From: JBJXHC01 sp046160825
GTDB lineage: Bacteria > Bacteroidota > Ignavibacteria > UBA10030 > UBA6906
Reading direction: 5' to 3'
Length of the DNA: 64,000 bases
Assembly: GCA_046160825.1 (NCBI GenBank)
Contig: JBJXHC010000030.1
Location: 28,261 to 92,260 of the forward strand
Of the stretch, positions 25,830 to 34,295 are shown piece after piece; within the stretch, counting starts at the first letter, position 1, and each line of letters begins with the position of its first letter. A model generated the notes under the pieces. That model worked only from the letters and a program-made list of their open reading frames with translations, made no database searches and was not told where the DNA came from. The translations under genes and the position numbers were made by a program.

Positions 25830-26993
25830 ATGCAAGACGTGTCATCGCTTCGAGTCCCTCTCCTCTTCCTCTCCGACATCCCGTGGTACAGTCTCCACCA
25901 ACGACCCCAGCATCTTGCGCTGCGTTTAGCCAAACACCGGAACGTACTCTGGGTGGAACCGGCGACGCTGGGTCACATGCGCAGTTGGAAACCGGAGCGC
26001 GTCGGTGGGAATGTCCACCGCATCAGTATCCCTCTTCTTCCGCACAATGCGCGTAATGCGATAGTCAAGCTGATGGCTTGGATAGCAAGCAGAATTCCGG
26101 GGGTATTCCCGTTGCTCACCGTTATACAACATCGTCTCCTTCAGCGCGCTCTACGGCAACTCGGTTACGATGGTTCACCCATTCCCGTGCTCATCGAGAA
26201 CTTTCAGCTCATCAAACTCGTCGAAGCTTTACCAACATCTGTGGTCTGCTTCGACTACATTGATGATGCGTTCGGGTTTGTGGATTTGCCGGACTACGTA
26301 CGTGATCTCTGGAAACAGACCATCGAACGAAGCAACGTCATCACGGTAACCACGCCTCAACTACGGGAACAGATCGGGCAGGTTCGGAGCGGCAATACCC
26401 ATGTTATTCAGAATGGCGTGGAGTACTCGCACTTCGCGCAGGAAAACACGCGGCGACCGGATGATCTTCCGGCCTCCGGTATTCCCATAGCCGGATATGT
26501 CGGCTCGGTCTATCCGTGGTTCGATTTCGACTTGCTTGAACGGGCTGCGAGAGAACTTCCCGGAGTGAACTTTGTCATCATCGGTCCTCAGCACCCGGAT
26601 ATTGCGGGCTCGGTGGAAAAAATGAAGGGCATTGCCAACGTATTATTCCTTGGGCTAAAACCGTACACCCTGATACCCGCCTATCTCCATCATTTCACTG
26701 TTGGCCTGATCCCTTTTGTGCGCAACAAGCTTACCGAAGCCGTCAACCCAGTAAAGCTGTATGAATACTCCGCCGCCGGACTGCCGACGGTAACGACTTT
26801 CTTCTCTGATGACTTACAACAGTTTAAGGATCTCGTTCACGTGGCAACGTCTGCTGATGACTTTATCAGGGCTTTGCCACGGGCTATAGAAGAAAGGAGT
26901 GAGGCCGGTTCCATTGCGCGACTCAGGGCGTTCGGTCGGGAGAATGACTGGAACGCCCGTGCAGCTGAGGTTCAAGCAATCATGAATCTCTAA
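25830..26993 (+). CDS. GT-B glycosyltransferase, TuaH-like
   Basis: The 387-residue protein resembles TuaH-type family 1/4 glycosyltransferases: LLFLSDIPWYSLHQRPQHLA at the N terminus, SVVCFDYIDDAFGF, then NVITVTTPQLREQIGQV, HVIQNGVEYSHF, IAGYVGSVYPWFDFDLLE and the donor-binding NPVKLYEYSAAGLPTVTT. The product is probably cytoplasmic and adds a sugar to the growing lipid-linked glycan. It is followed by a 166-base gap with a promoter candidate. Confidence 0.88.
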   Translation: MQDVSSLRVPLLFLSDIPWYSLHQRPQHLALRLAKHRNVLWVEPATLGHMRSWKPERVGGNVHRISIPLLPHNARNAIVKLMAWIASRIPGVFPLLTVIQHRLLQRALRQLGYDGSPIPVLIENFQLIKLVEALPTSVVCFDYIDDAFGFVDLPDYVRDLWKQTIERSNVITVTTPQLREQIGQVRSGNTHVIQNGVEYSHFAQENTRRPDDLPASGIPIAGYVGSVYPWFDFDLLERAARELPGVNFVIIGPQHPDIAGSVEKMKGIANVLFLGLKPYTLIPAYLHHFTVGLIPFVRNKLTEAVNPVKLYEYSAAGLPTVTTFFSDDLQQFKDLVHVATSADDFIRALPRAIEERSEAGSIARLRAFGRENDWNARAAEVQAIMNL

Positions 26994-27008
26994 AACACAT
27001 GGAACACA

Positions 27009-27037
27009 TTGAAGTTTTGATAGAAATTTTGTATCTA
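27009..27037 (+). promoter_or_regulatory. Candidate promoter of the 27.2-30.6-kb subcluster
   Basis: TTGAAG, 17 bases, TATCTA lies 120 bases before the GT2 gene at 27160. A short hairpin (CTGCAA at 27101-27106 with TTGCAG at 27115-27120) sits in the leader. Confidence 0.35.
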
Positions 27038-27159
27038 TTGAGCGGTTTTCAAGCTGGTCCCCCGCTCTTTTTCCATCGTTTCCGCCTGATAGCCTCTATC
27101 CTGCAAGGCAGTTTTTGCAGTTTGTGCTAATACACTCTTGACATCCCAAGATTCACACT

Positions 27160-28347
27160 ATGAAACTATTGATTGCCATTCCCGCTCTGAACGAACAAGA
27201 CAGTATCCAGAGTATTATCGAACGCACGCTGGCAGCACGGGAGCGCATTATTGCGGACTCGCCTATTACAGGGGTTGATATTGCCGTCGTGAGTGATGGA
27301 TCAACCGACAAAACAGTCGAAATCGCATCACAATATTCTGATCGCATTAACCTCATCGTGTTCGAGAAGAACCGCGGGTACGGCGCCGCAATCAAAGAAG
27401 CGTGGGGTCAATCGGATGCGGATGTGCTCGGCTTCCTTGACGCTGATGGGACATGTGACCCTTTGTTCTTTACCACTTTATGCAATGCAATGGTTGCCGG
27501 GAATGCAGACGTCGTACTGGGGAGCCGTCTCAACCCGGAAAGTAAGATGCCTCTTGTCCGACGATTCGGGAATTCCCTGTTCGCCCTTTTACTGAGTACG
27601 CTTTCATCAAAGCGTGTGCGCGACACGGCCAGCGGAATGCGCGTGGTTCGCCGCTCTTGCCTGCCGAGCCTGTTCCCGCTGCCGGACGGATTGCATTTCA
27701 CTCCAGCGATGAGTGCCCGCGCGATGTTGAGTGATAATCTCAAGATTATCGAGACGCCGATGCCGTATCACGAGCGCGAAGGTGAATCCAAGCTTCGCAT
27801 CATCAAGGATGGTCTGCGATTCCTCAAAGTGATTCTCGAGGCGACATTCCTCTTCCGGCCTTCACGGCCTCTCGATATTCTCGGTATGGTGTGTCTTCTC
27901 TCGGCAACGGTTCTGATGATCAGCCCTACGCTCTACTATCTTGAGCATAGGTCTGTCCAGGAATGGATGATTTACCGGTTTATTGTCGGCAATCTCCTCG
28001 CGTCAAGCGGCTTGCTGTTGCTCAGCGCCGCGCATATCAGTAGGAGAATTGTCGGGATCACCCTCTCGACACAAGGACGTTCCGGGGATATGCGTGATCG
28101 CTTTTTTTCCAGTAGCAGTTTTTGGATCCTCTGTTGTTTTCTTGTCATCCTCGGTATAGCCCTCGTTGTCCCAAGTTTCCTTGAGTTGGTAGAGACCGGA
28201 GCAACATATGAACATTGGTCGCGTTTCATTGTCAGTTCGTTTTTTATCTCTGCCGCTCTCATCCTCATCGTGACCTGGATTGTTGACTACAGTCTCAGGT
28301 TGATGGCGGCGCAGATGGATTATTCAAAGAAACATACTCGACAATGA
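27160..28347 (+). CDS. Family 2 glycosyltransferase with C-terminal membrane domain
   Basis: The 395-residue protein has a GT-A domain (LIAIPALNEQDSIQSII, VSDGSTDKTVEI, NRGYGAAIKEAW, FLDADGTCDP) and four C-terminal membrane helices starting near residue 240 (ILGMVCLLSATVLMI). The DGTCDP form of the metal motif and the R-DTASGMRVVRR segment match DPM1/dolichol-phosphate mannosyltransferase relatives that use polyprenyl phosphate. The stop overlaps the next methyltransferase by four bases. Confidence 0.88.
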   Translation: MKLLIAIPALNEQDSIQSIIERTLAARERIIADSPITGVDIAVVSDGSTDKTVEIASQYSDRINLIVFEKNRGYGAAIKEAWGQSDADVLGFLDADGTCDPLFFTTLCNAMVAGNADVVLGSRLNPESKMPLVRRFGNSLFALLLSTLSSKRVRDTASGMRVVRRSCLPSLFPLPDGLHFTPAMSARAMLSDNLKIIETPMPYHEREGESKLRIIKDGLRFLKVILEATFLFRPSRPLDILGMVCLLSATVLMISPTLYYLEHRSVQEWMIYRFIVGNLLASSGLLLLSAAHISRRIVGITLSTQGRSGDMRDRFFSSSSFWILCCFLVILGIALVVPSFLELVETGATYEHWSRFIVSSFFISAALILIVTWIVDYSLRLMAAQMDYSKKHTRQ

Positions 28348-28970
28348 CCTCCATTATTGAGCGGATTCACGGGAGGTTTGTTCATACCCGTAGAGACAGA
28401 AGGCTTCGCGAACTCCTTGCCACCCTGATCCCGCCCAATGCACATGTTCTCGATGTCGGTTGTGGCGATGGCTTACTTGCGAAAATGATCCTCGCGCAAC
28501 GACCGGACGTTCACTTGACGGGCATTGATGTTCTTGTGCGCGATAACTCTCATATTCCAGTACAGTACTTTGATGGGAAAACCATCCCGCATCCCGACTC
28601 CTCTATTGACGTCATCCTCTTTGTTGATGTATTGCACCATACGGACGATCCGACCATTCTCTTAAAGGAGGCGGTCCGGGTTTCAAGGGGCTCGGTATTG
28701 ATCAAGGATCATACAATGAATGGTCTGTTTGCGCGAGCCACGCTGCGATTCATGGATGAAATCGGGAACAGACGCCACGGCGTCGCACTCCCTTACAACT
28801 ATTGGACTAGACAGCAATGGATGCATGCGATCGGTTTGTTGCACCTGAATATCGCCACATGGATTGATCGCCTCAGGCTGTACCCCGTTCCCGCTGACTG
28901 GATATTCGGGCGATCTCTCCACTTCATAGCGAAGCTTGATGTTCATCGCGCAATGGAGAAACCCCGGTGA
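28344..28970 (+). CDS. Class I SAM-dependent methyltransferase
   Basis: The 208-residue protein has VLDVGCGDGLLAKMIL (motif I), LTGIDVLVRD, then IDVILFVDVLHHTDDPTILLKEAVRVSRG, a typical Methyltransf_11 arrangement. The C-terminal half includes NYWTRQQWMHAIG and may bind the acceptor. It is translationally coupled (four-base overlaps) to the GT2 before it and the PMT-like gene after it, implying joint action on one lipid-linked sugar. Confidence 0.9.
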   Translation: MTSIIERIHGRFVHTRRDRRLRELLATLIPPNAHVLDVGCGDGLLAKMILAQRPDVHLTGIDVLVRDNSHIPVQYFDGKTIPHPDSSIDVILFVDVLHHTDDPTILLKEAVRVSRGSVLIKDHTMNGLFARATLRFMDEIGNRRHGVALPYNYWTRQQWMHAIGLLHLNIATWIDRLRLYPVPADWIFGRSLHFIAKLDVHRAMEKPR

Positions 28971-30568
28971 CCAGAAGTGACTGGGTATGGGTAGGTGCGG
29001 CGGCCGCGATGTTTGTTCTTGCTGCGACCTGGCGTCTGGATCTACCGGGATTGCAATATGACGAGTCGGCGGATGCTGCCCCGGCTGTAAATTTTGTCAC
29101 CAACAACTACAAGACCGAACCGATGCAGATCAATCCATCGATCATTCATCTATTCGGACGGCCTCTCCCGGTCATGGTGATGACATACATGGGGCCGGTC
29201 AAGGAACTCCTTTACATTCCCTGGTTCTTCACCTTCGGTATTTCCGTCTATACGATTCGGCTTCTCCCGGTGCTGGCAGTGGTTCTCTGTTTTCCATTGA
29301 CCTATCGTCTTGCAACGCAGTTAGTATCCAAACGCGCCGCCCAGATCACGGTTGCCCTTATGGCTCTGGATCCTGCTTTCGTTTTTTACCTTACAAGGGA
29401 TGTCGGCCCGGCAGCCCTACAGGTGTTGTTCAAGTTGCTTGCACTTGTTCTTTTGCTTGAATGGTGGAAACGCGGACAAGCCTGGTTATTCGGGCTGGCG
29501 CTTCTTGTTCTCGGCCTTGGGATATCCCACAAAGTGGATTTTCTGTGGGTGATTGGGGGGATTGCGGGTGCTGGCATTGTCACACTACGTTCGGACATTT
29601 GGAAAAGACTTAACCGGCGAACAATCATTTGGGGAATCGCTGGAGCTTGCATAGGTGCCGCACCAGTGGTTGCTTTCAACATTGCCACCGGTGGTTTGAC
29701 GTTTGCCCCGCTCTTTGCAAAATTTCTTGGCGACGCCCCTTCAACAGGTAGCACCTCATTCATGGAGAATTTTGGAACTCGCATAATACAGACGGCGCAA
29801 ATCCTGAATGGCGAACACCTTTCAACCCTCTTCACCGAACGAGGGCTCAATCTGGGCGTGGGCGCGTTTATTGTACCGCTTTTTGCTTTGGTGAGCCTCA
29901 CAATGTTGGTACTCTTCGGAAAGAACCAGAGGCCGGTGTATTACAAGTCGCTCGTCGGGCTGGGCTCATTCACCGTAATCGTTTTCCTCGCATCGTGTTT
30001 CTCTCCCGGCGCTCTCAATGGACACCATATGCTTGCCTTGTATCCGGGACTTCATCTCGCGATGTCCTCAACGATTGTCCGGGCGTCGAAGCTTGCAGGG
30101 GATCGTTTCCATTTCGAGAAGGTGATTGTTGGCGTTCTTGTCATTCTCAACCTTGTCTCTGTTGGACGAATCTATGAGAACTTGAACGCGACAGGGGGAA
30201 CCCGGTCATGGTCGGATGCAATCTACAGTCTAAACCCTTATCTTCAAGAGAAGCATGCATCCCTTGTTGCCGTGGATTGGGGATTCACTCTCAACCTATT
30301 GGTGCTTTCACACGGCACATTGGAAATAACACGAGCGTACAAGGAATACTGGGTGCATCCCGTAACAGCAAGGACTATCGCACCATACTTGAATGATCAC
30401 TCCGTGTACCTAGCCCACGGCAAACAATTTGACATAGTACCGGGAGCAACGGATGCATTCGTTGCGGCGGCGGATAGCCTCGGCTATGTCATTCGTACCG
30501 ACACATCGTTCTTCCAGCATGACGGACAAGAGATTTATCTTCTTCAGAGACTTGAACGCCGGCAATAA
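28967..30568 (+). CDS. PMT/ArnT-like GT-C glycosyltransferase
   Basis: The 533-residue membrane protein has about ten hydrophobic helices and the GT-C layout of PMT_2 enzymes: an early periplasmic loop with acidic residues (LPGLQYDESADAAP), then YRLATQLVSKRAAQITVALMALDPAFVFY and a soluble C-terminal region. These enzymes take a sugar from polyprenyl phosphate on the outer face of the inner membrane and add it to lipid A, protein or glycan. The start codon is GTG in a GTGA overlap with the methyltransferase stop. The donor may come from the polyprenyl-phosphate GT2 enzymes nearby. Confidence 0.83.
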   Translation: MTRSDWVWVGAAAAMFVLAATWRLDLPGLQYDESADAAPAVNFVTNNYKTEPMQINPSIIHLFGRPLPVMVMTYMGPVKELLYIPWFFTFGISVYTIRLLPVLAVVLCFPLTYRLATQLVSKRAAQITVALMALDPAFVFYLTRDVGPAALQVLFKLLALVLLLEWWKRGQAWLFGLALLVLGLGISHKVDFLWVIGGIAGAGIVTLRSDIWKRLNRRTIIWGIAGACIGAAPVVAFNIATGGLTFAPLFAKFLGDAPSTGSTSFMENFGTRIIQTAQILNGEHLSTLFTERGLNLGVGAFIVPLFALVSLTMLVLFGKNQRPVYYKSLVGLGSFTVIVFLASCFSPGALNGHHMLALYPGLHLAMSSTIVRASKLAGDRFHFEKVIVGVLVILNLVSVGRIYENLNATGGTRSWSDAIYSLNPYLQEKHASLVAVDWGFTLNLLVLSHGTLEITRAYKEYWVHPVTARTIAPYLNDHSVYLAHGKQFDIVPGATDAFVAAADSLGYVIRTDTSFFQHDGQEIYLLQRLERRQ

Positions 30569-30599
30569 CATCTGACATCAATTCGATCATGAAAACACT

Positions 30600-31334
30600 A
30601 TGACCGTGAACACACACACCATCATCCTTCTCAACAGAAAGATCAAATCCCTGCTCCTGCGCTCCAGGCTGCATGTATTCCTGGAGCCAATCACAAACCC
30701 GTTATTGAAGTTGCTGTATCTCTCACGACTTTCACAATGGTGTGCCGATCAGGGAACGCCGCCATATAACGATCTCAACAGTCCCGAACGCCAGCTGGAA
30801 AAACGGTACGGGCTTTACGACTTCGTGATGAATCAGCAACAACTGGGCGGACCGATTGATTACCTGGAGTTTGGCGTGGCACAGGGAGATTCCTTGAAGT
30901 GGTGGGTGGAACACAACACGCACGCAACGTCCCGGTTTGTGGGGTTTGATACATTCGAGGGCCTGCCGGAGAAGTTCGAGTGGCTCGATTCCGGCACATT
31001 TTCCTCCGGTGGAAAGCCGCCAATGATGCGGGATGCACGGTGTACATTTGAAGTTGGCATGTTCCAGGATACGCTGGAACCATTTATCAAGAAGATGTCC
31101 TTCGATCGCAGAACCGTTATTCATCTCGATGCCGACCTGTACAGTTCGACATTGTATGTCCTCGCGCGTCTCGGTCCGCACCTCAAGAAGGGTGACGTGG
31201 TACTCTTCGATGAGTTCGGCGTACCGATGCACGAGTTCAGGGCGTTCATGGATTTTGCGCACGCATTCAGGGTCAAGTATGAACTGTTGGGCGCCGTGAA
31301 TAACTATATGAACGTCGCTCTCAGGCTCACATAA
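30600..31334 (+). CDS. TylF/MycF-like sugar O-methyltransferase
   Basis: The 244-residue protein resembles macrocin O-methyltransferases: YLEFGVAQGDSLKWWVEH at the SAM site, FVGFDTFEGLPE, the metal-binding VIHLDADLYSSTLYVL and VVLFDEFG. TylF-family enzymes are Mg2+-dependent and methylate hydroxyls of deoxysugars. This is the best evidence in the window that the surface glycan carries O-methylated sugars. The ATG at 30600 lies 31 bases after the PMT-like gene. Confidence 0.88.
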   Translation: MTVNTHTIILLNRKIKSLLLRSRLHVFLEPITNPLLKLLYLSRLSQWCADQGTPPYNDLNSPERQLEKRYGLYDFVMNQQQLGGPIDYLEFGVAQGDSLKWWVEHNTHATSRFVGFDTFEGLPEKFEWLDSGTFSSGGKPPMMRDARCTFEVGMFQDTLEPFIKKMSFDRRTVIHLDADLYSSTLYVLARLGPHLKKGDVVLFDEFGVPMHEFRAFMDFAHAFRVKYELLGAVNNYMNVALRLT

Positions 31335-31364
31335 TTTTTTATCTTCAACAAGATACGGGTTGCC

Positions 31365-33824
31365 ATGGCAAAAGCGCGAAAAGCTTCCGTCAGAAAAGAG
31401 CAGGGGTCATTCTTCTCTTCCCTCTCACCCACAAAACAGGATGCGCTCTGTATTCTGATTCTGTATGTCGTGATCGTTGTTCTCTTCCGTGGCATTATTT
31501 TCAACGATGCCGCGTTCTCCTCTGAAGCAGATACGGCAACAGCGCACGCATATAAAAAGGCGGGGGACGCCATCCGGGACCAAGAGGGCATTGATCCCAT
31601 CTGGATGCCGTTTGTGTTCAGCGGAATGCCGTCGTTGGGCAGCCTCACCTACATTCCGCACGATGTCAGCTACCTTCAGGTCGCTGTGGTGTCCGTGCTG
31701 AAGCTTTTCTTTTTGAATGTCACGATGGGGTGGATGATCGTCCATTATTTCCTCGGTGGTGTGTTCATGTTCCTGTTGATGCGCACGTGGAAGCTCCCTC
31801 GCGTGGCTGCGTTGTTCGCCGCACTGACATTCATGCTGAGTCCGTTCGCCGTCGGGCTGGCACAGGAAGGTCATGGTTCTAAGATGATCTCCCTCATGTA
31901 CCTGCCCGCGGTTTTTCTTGTCACGCACATGATGCTGGAACGTCGTGATTGGTTGAGTTTTGGGCTCTTCAGTTCCATGATCGGTACACTTCTGCTTGCG
32001 AACCATATGCAGATCGTGTATTACAACCTCATGGTCATCGGGCTGTACATGGTCTACCAGGCTGTCGTCGATTTCAAAGAGCAGAAATTGCTCGCCGGGC
32101 GAAAAGCGCTGATGCTCGCCGGCGGTCTGCTGATTGGCTTCTGCATCTCCTCCTACATTTATCTCCCGGTATACGAGTATTCACAGTTCTCCATACGCGG
32201 ATCCGGAACGGCGGGAACTCCCGGTGGCCTCACCTGGGACTATGCGACGAACTGGTCATTCCATCCCTTTGAGATGATAACCTACGTAATACCATCGTTC
32301 TTTGGATTTGCCGGTCAGCTCTACTGGGGAACGATGCCGATGAATTCTTCAACGGTATACATCGGTATCCTCCCCATATTCCTATCGATCATTGCCCTGT
32401 TATACAAGCGCAACCGGTTGACCGTGTTCTTTGCCATCCTTGCCGTGCTCATGTTCTTCACGTCATTCGGCAAACACTTCGATCTGTTCTATCAATTGCT
32501 GTTCAACTATCTTCCGTTCTTCAACAAGTTCCGCGCTCCGCAAATGATCCTGCAACTGATGCCGTTTGTCCTCGGGGTACTGGGAGGCTACGGATTGACC
32601 GCATTGCTTGAGTCCGACGCGATGAAGAACACCGCACTCAAAAAACGATTGCTCTATGTCCTCGGGGCGCTCTGGGCGCTCTTACTCATCGGCACCATGT
32701 TTCATTCCTCCCTCTACGAAACACTTTCCGGCTTCATGTTCCTGAAAGAGGGTGAGAACTATAATCCCCAGGAAATTGCAACCTTGAAGAAACTCCGCTT
32801 CGATCTTTTCTGGGATGATTACATCAAGATGGTTATGCTGGCCACTGCTTCGCTCGGCGCGACCATCCTTTACCTGAATGGAAAGATCAGACAGGGAGCG
32901 TTCGGCGCGGTCGTGCTGTGCATTCTTACCGTGGACTTGTTCATCATGGATACGGTGCTCATCAATCCAAAGCCATTCAAAGCTGTCGATGAGAATTTTC
33001 AGCCGACGCCGACGATCTCGTTTCTGAAACAGCAGGAAGGGCTTTTCAGGGTCTTCCCCGTTGGCAACCTTTTCATGGATATGGATTACGCGTATCACGG
33101 GCTGACATCCATAGGCGGGTACCATCCCGCAAAACTGAAAATGTATCAGACCATGATCGACTCGTGTCTTTTCCGCGGGGCCGATCCGAACTTCCCGCTC
33201 AACATGAGCATTGTCAATATGCTCAACGCTCGTTACGTTGTGGCACAGGGACAGTTGCCGCCTGACAAGTTTGAAGTGGTGAATGTGGATCAGGCACGGA
33301 GAACCGTCACACACAAAAACCCCACGGCCCTCCCGCGCGCGTGGTTCGTTAAGAACACTGTTGTCGCGCACTCCGGCACAGGTGTCTTTGCAAAACTCAA
33401 CGACCCACAGTTTGATCCGGCACAGACAGCGATTCTTGAAAGTGAGCCTGCAGGCTCAGTCAGCGCTCCGGACAGCAGCAACATTAATATCGTTGAGCAT
33501 AAATCCACCACTATCACGATTGAAACGTATGCCTCCTCATCAGCATTACTGGTGCTCAGTGAGGTGTACTATCCTGCCGGCTGGAATGTCTATGTTGACG
33601 GTACACCTGCAATAATTCATAAGACGAACTATGTCCTCCGCTCAGTCGTCGTGCCGGCAGGACAGCACAAGGTAGAGTTCCGTTTCGAGCCAATGATGTA
33701 TGCCCTCGGATGGAAATTGACGAACGGGGCATGGGTGTTCTGCGGTATCTGTATTCTGATCGGGTTATGGAGAACGCCGGGGATCAAGAACCGGATTCTT
33801 GCCCGAAAGCCCGCATCGACCTGA
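31365..33824 (+). CDS. YfhO-family multi-spanning membrane protein (second copy)
   Basis: The 819-residue protein shares the layout of the 800-residue YfhO protein at the start of the locus: about a dozen membrane helices (WMIVHYFLGGVFMFLLMRTW, ALTFMLSPFAVGLAQEGHGS) and a C-terminal beta domain (LSEVYYPAGWNVYVDGTPA, VVVPAGQHKVEFRFEP). The two are paralogues, not recent duplicates. A GT-C-like glycosyltransferase role in glycan export is likely from family and context. It is the last gene of the glycan locus; no terminator was seen before the BMC promoter. Confidence 0.87.
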   Translation: MAKARKASVRKEQGSFFSSLSPTKQDALCILILYVVIVVLFRGIIFNDAAFSSEADTATAHAYKKAGDAIRDQEGIDPIWMPFVFSGMPSLGSLTYIPHDVSYLQVAVVSVLKLFFLNVTMGWMIVHYFLGGVFMFLLMRTWKLPRVAALFAALTFMLSPFAVGLAQEGHGSKMISLMYLPAVFLVTHMMLERRDWLSFGLFSSMIGTLLLANHMQIVYYNLMVIGLYMVYQAVVDFKEQKLLAGRKALMLAGGLLIGFCISSYIYLPVYEYSQFSIRGSGTAGTPGGLTWDYATNWSFHPFEMITYVIPSFFGFAGQLYWGTMPMNSSTVYIGILPIFLSIIALLYKRNRLTVFFAILAVLMFFTSFGKHFDLFYQLLFNYLPFFNKFRAPQMILQLMPFVLGVLGGYGLTALLESDAMKNTALKKRLLYVLGALWALLLIGTMFHSSLYETLSGFMFLKEGENYNPQEIATLKKLRFDLFWDDYIKMVMLATASLGATILYLNGKIRQGAFGAVVLCILTVDLFIMDTVLINPKPFKAVDENFQPTPTISFLKQQEGLFRVFPVGNLFMDMDYAYHGLTSIGGYHPAKLKMYQTMIDSCLFRGADPNFPLNMSIVNMLNARYVVAQGQLPPDKFEVVNVDQARRTVTHKNPTALPRAWFVKNTVVAHSGTGVFAKLNDPQFDPAQTAILESEPAGSVSAPDSSNINIVEHKSTTITIETYASSSALLVLSEVYYPAGWNVYVDGTPAIIHKTNYVLRSVVVPAGQHKVEFRFEPMMYALGWKLTNGAWVFCGICILIGLWRTPGIKNRILARKPAST

Positions 33825-33848
33825 AGAAGCCGCCCGGAAAAAGGATGT

Positions 33849-33877
33849 TTGACAATATGCTCCCGCTTCTCTATATT
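33849..33877 (+). promoter_or_regulatory. Near-consensus promoter of the BMC operon
   Basis: TTGACA, 17 bases, TATATT: the -35 box is perfect, the -10 box has one mismatch, and the spacing is ideal. It is the strongest promoter I can see in the window. It starts 25 bases after the YfhO stop and would give a leader of about 50 bases before the first BMC gene. Confidence 0.75.
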
Positions 33878-33934
33878 GAACGTGCTCCACAGGCAATAAT
33901 GCAATGCAAAAACCCAACAAGGAGATAACCCCCA

Positions 33935-34231
33935 ATGTCTGATCTATCCTTAGACGCCCTCGGGATGGTGGAAACGAAGGGACTCGTCGGATCCATTGAA
34001 GCAGCAGATGCGATGGTGAAGGCGGCCCGTGTGCAGTTGATTGGTAAAGAAGTAATTGGTGGCGGATACGTGACCGTGATGGTACGCGGTGACGTTGGTG
34101 CCGTCAAAGCTGCTACTGATGCCGGAGCTGCCGCTGCACAACGCGTCGGAGAACTGGTGTCCGTTCATGTCATCCCGCGTCCACATGCAGACGTGGAGAT
34201 GATTCTGCCGAAGCGCCCTGCATCCAAGTAA
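33935..34231 (+). CDS. Bacterial microcompartment hexameric shell protein (BMC-H, PduA-like)
   Basis: The 98-residue protein is a single-domain BMC-H subunit that tiles as flat hexamers to form the facets of protein organelles. It closely follows the PduA/CcmK pattern: GMVETKGLVGSIEAADAMVK, RGDVGAVKAATDAGAAAA and HVIPRPHADVE. The pore loop, K-I-G-S-G in PduA, reads V-I-G-G-G here (residues 40-44), a small uncharged pore. AAGGAG lies ten bases before the ATG. It is first in a two-gene operon with its own promoter; no encapsulated enzyme, vertex (BMC-P) or trimer (BMC-T) gene lies nearby. Confidence 0.97.
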   Translation: MSDLSLDALGMVETKGLVGSIEAADAMVKAARVQLIGKEVIGGGYVTVMVRGDVGAVKAATDAGAAAAQRVGELVSVHVIPRPHADVEMILPKRPASK

Positions 34232-34251
34232 TTCAACCACACATTGAGCGA

Positions 34252-34286
34252 GCGTCTCCCGGGTGTGAGTACACTCGGGAATACGC
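34252..34286 (+). promoter_or_regulatory. Strong intercistronic hairpin between the two BMC genes
   Basis: TCCCGGGTGT at 34257-34266 pairs with ACACTCGGGA at 34271-34280 (one G-T wobble) around a GAGT tetraloop. Outside a small bulge, GCGT at 34252-34255 pairs with ACGC at 34283-34286. It starts 20 bases after the first BMC stop and ends nine bases before the next ATG. There is no T-run, so a role in mRNA processing, stability or relative translation of the two shell proteins is likelier than termination. Confidence 0.6.
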
Positions 34287-34295
34287 ATGTAAATC

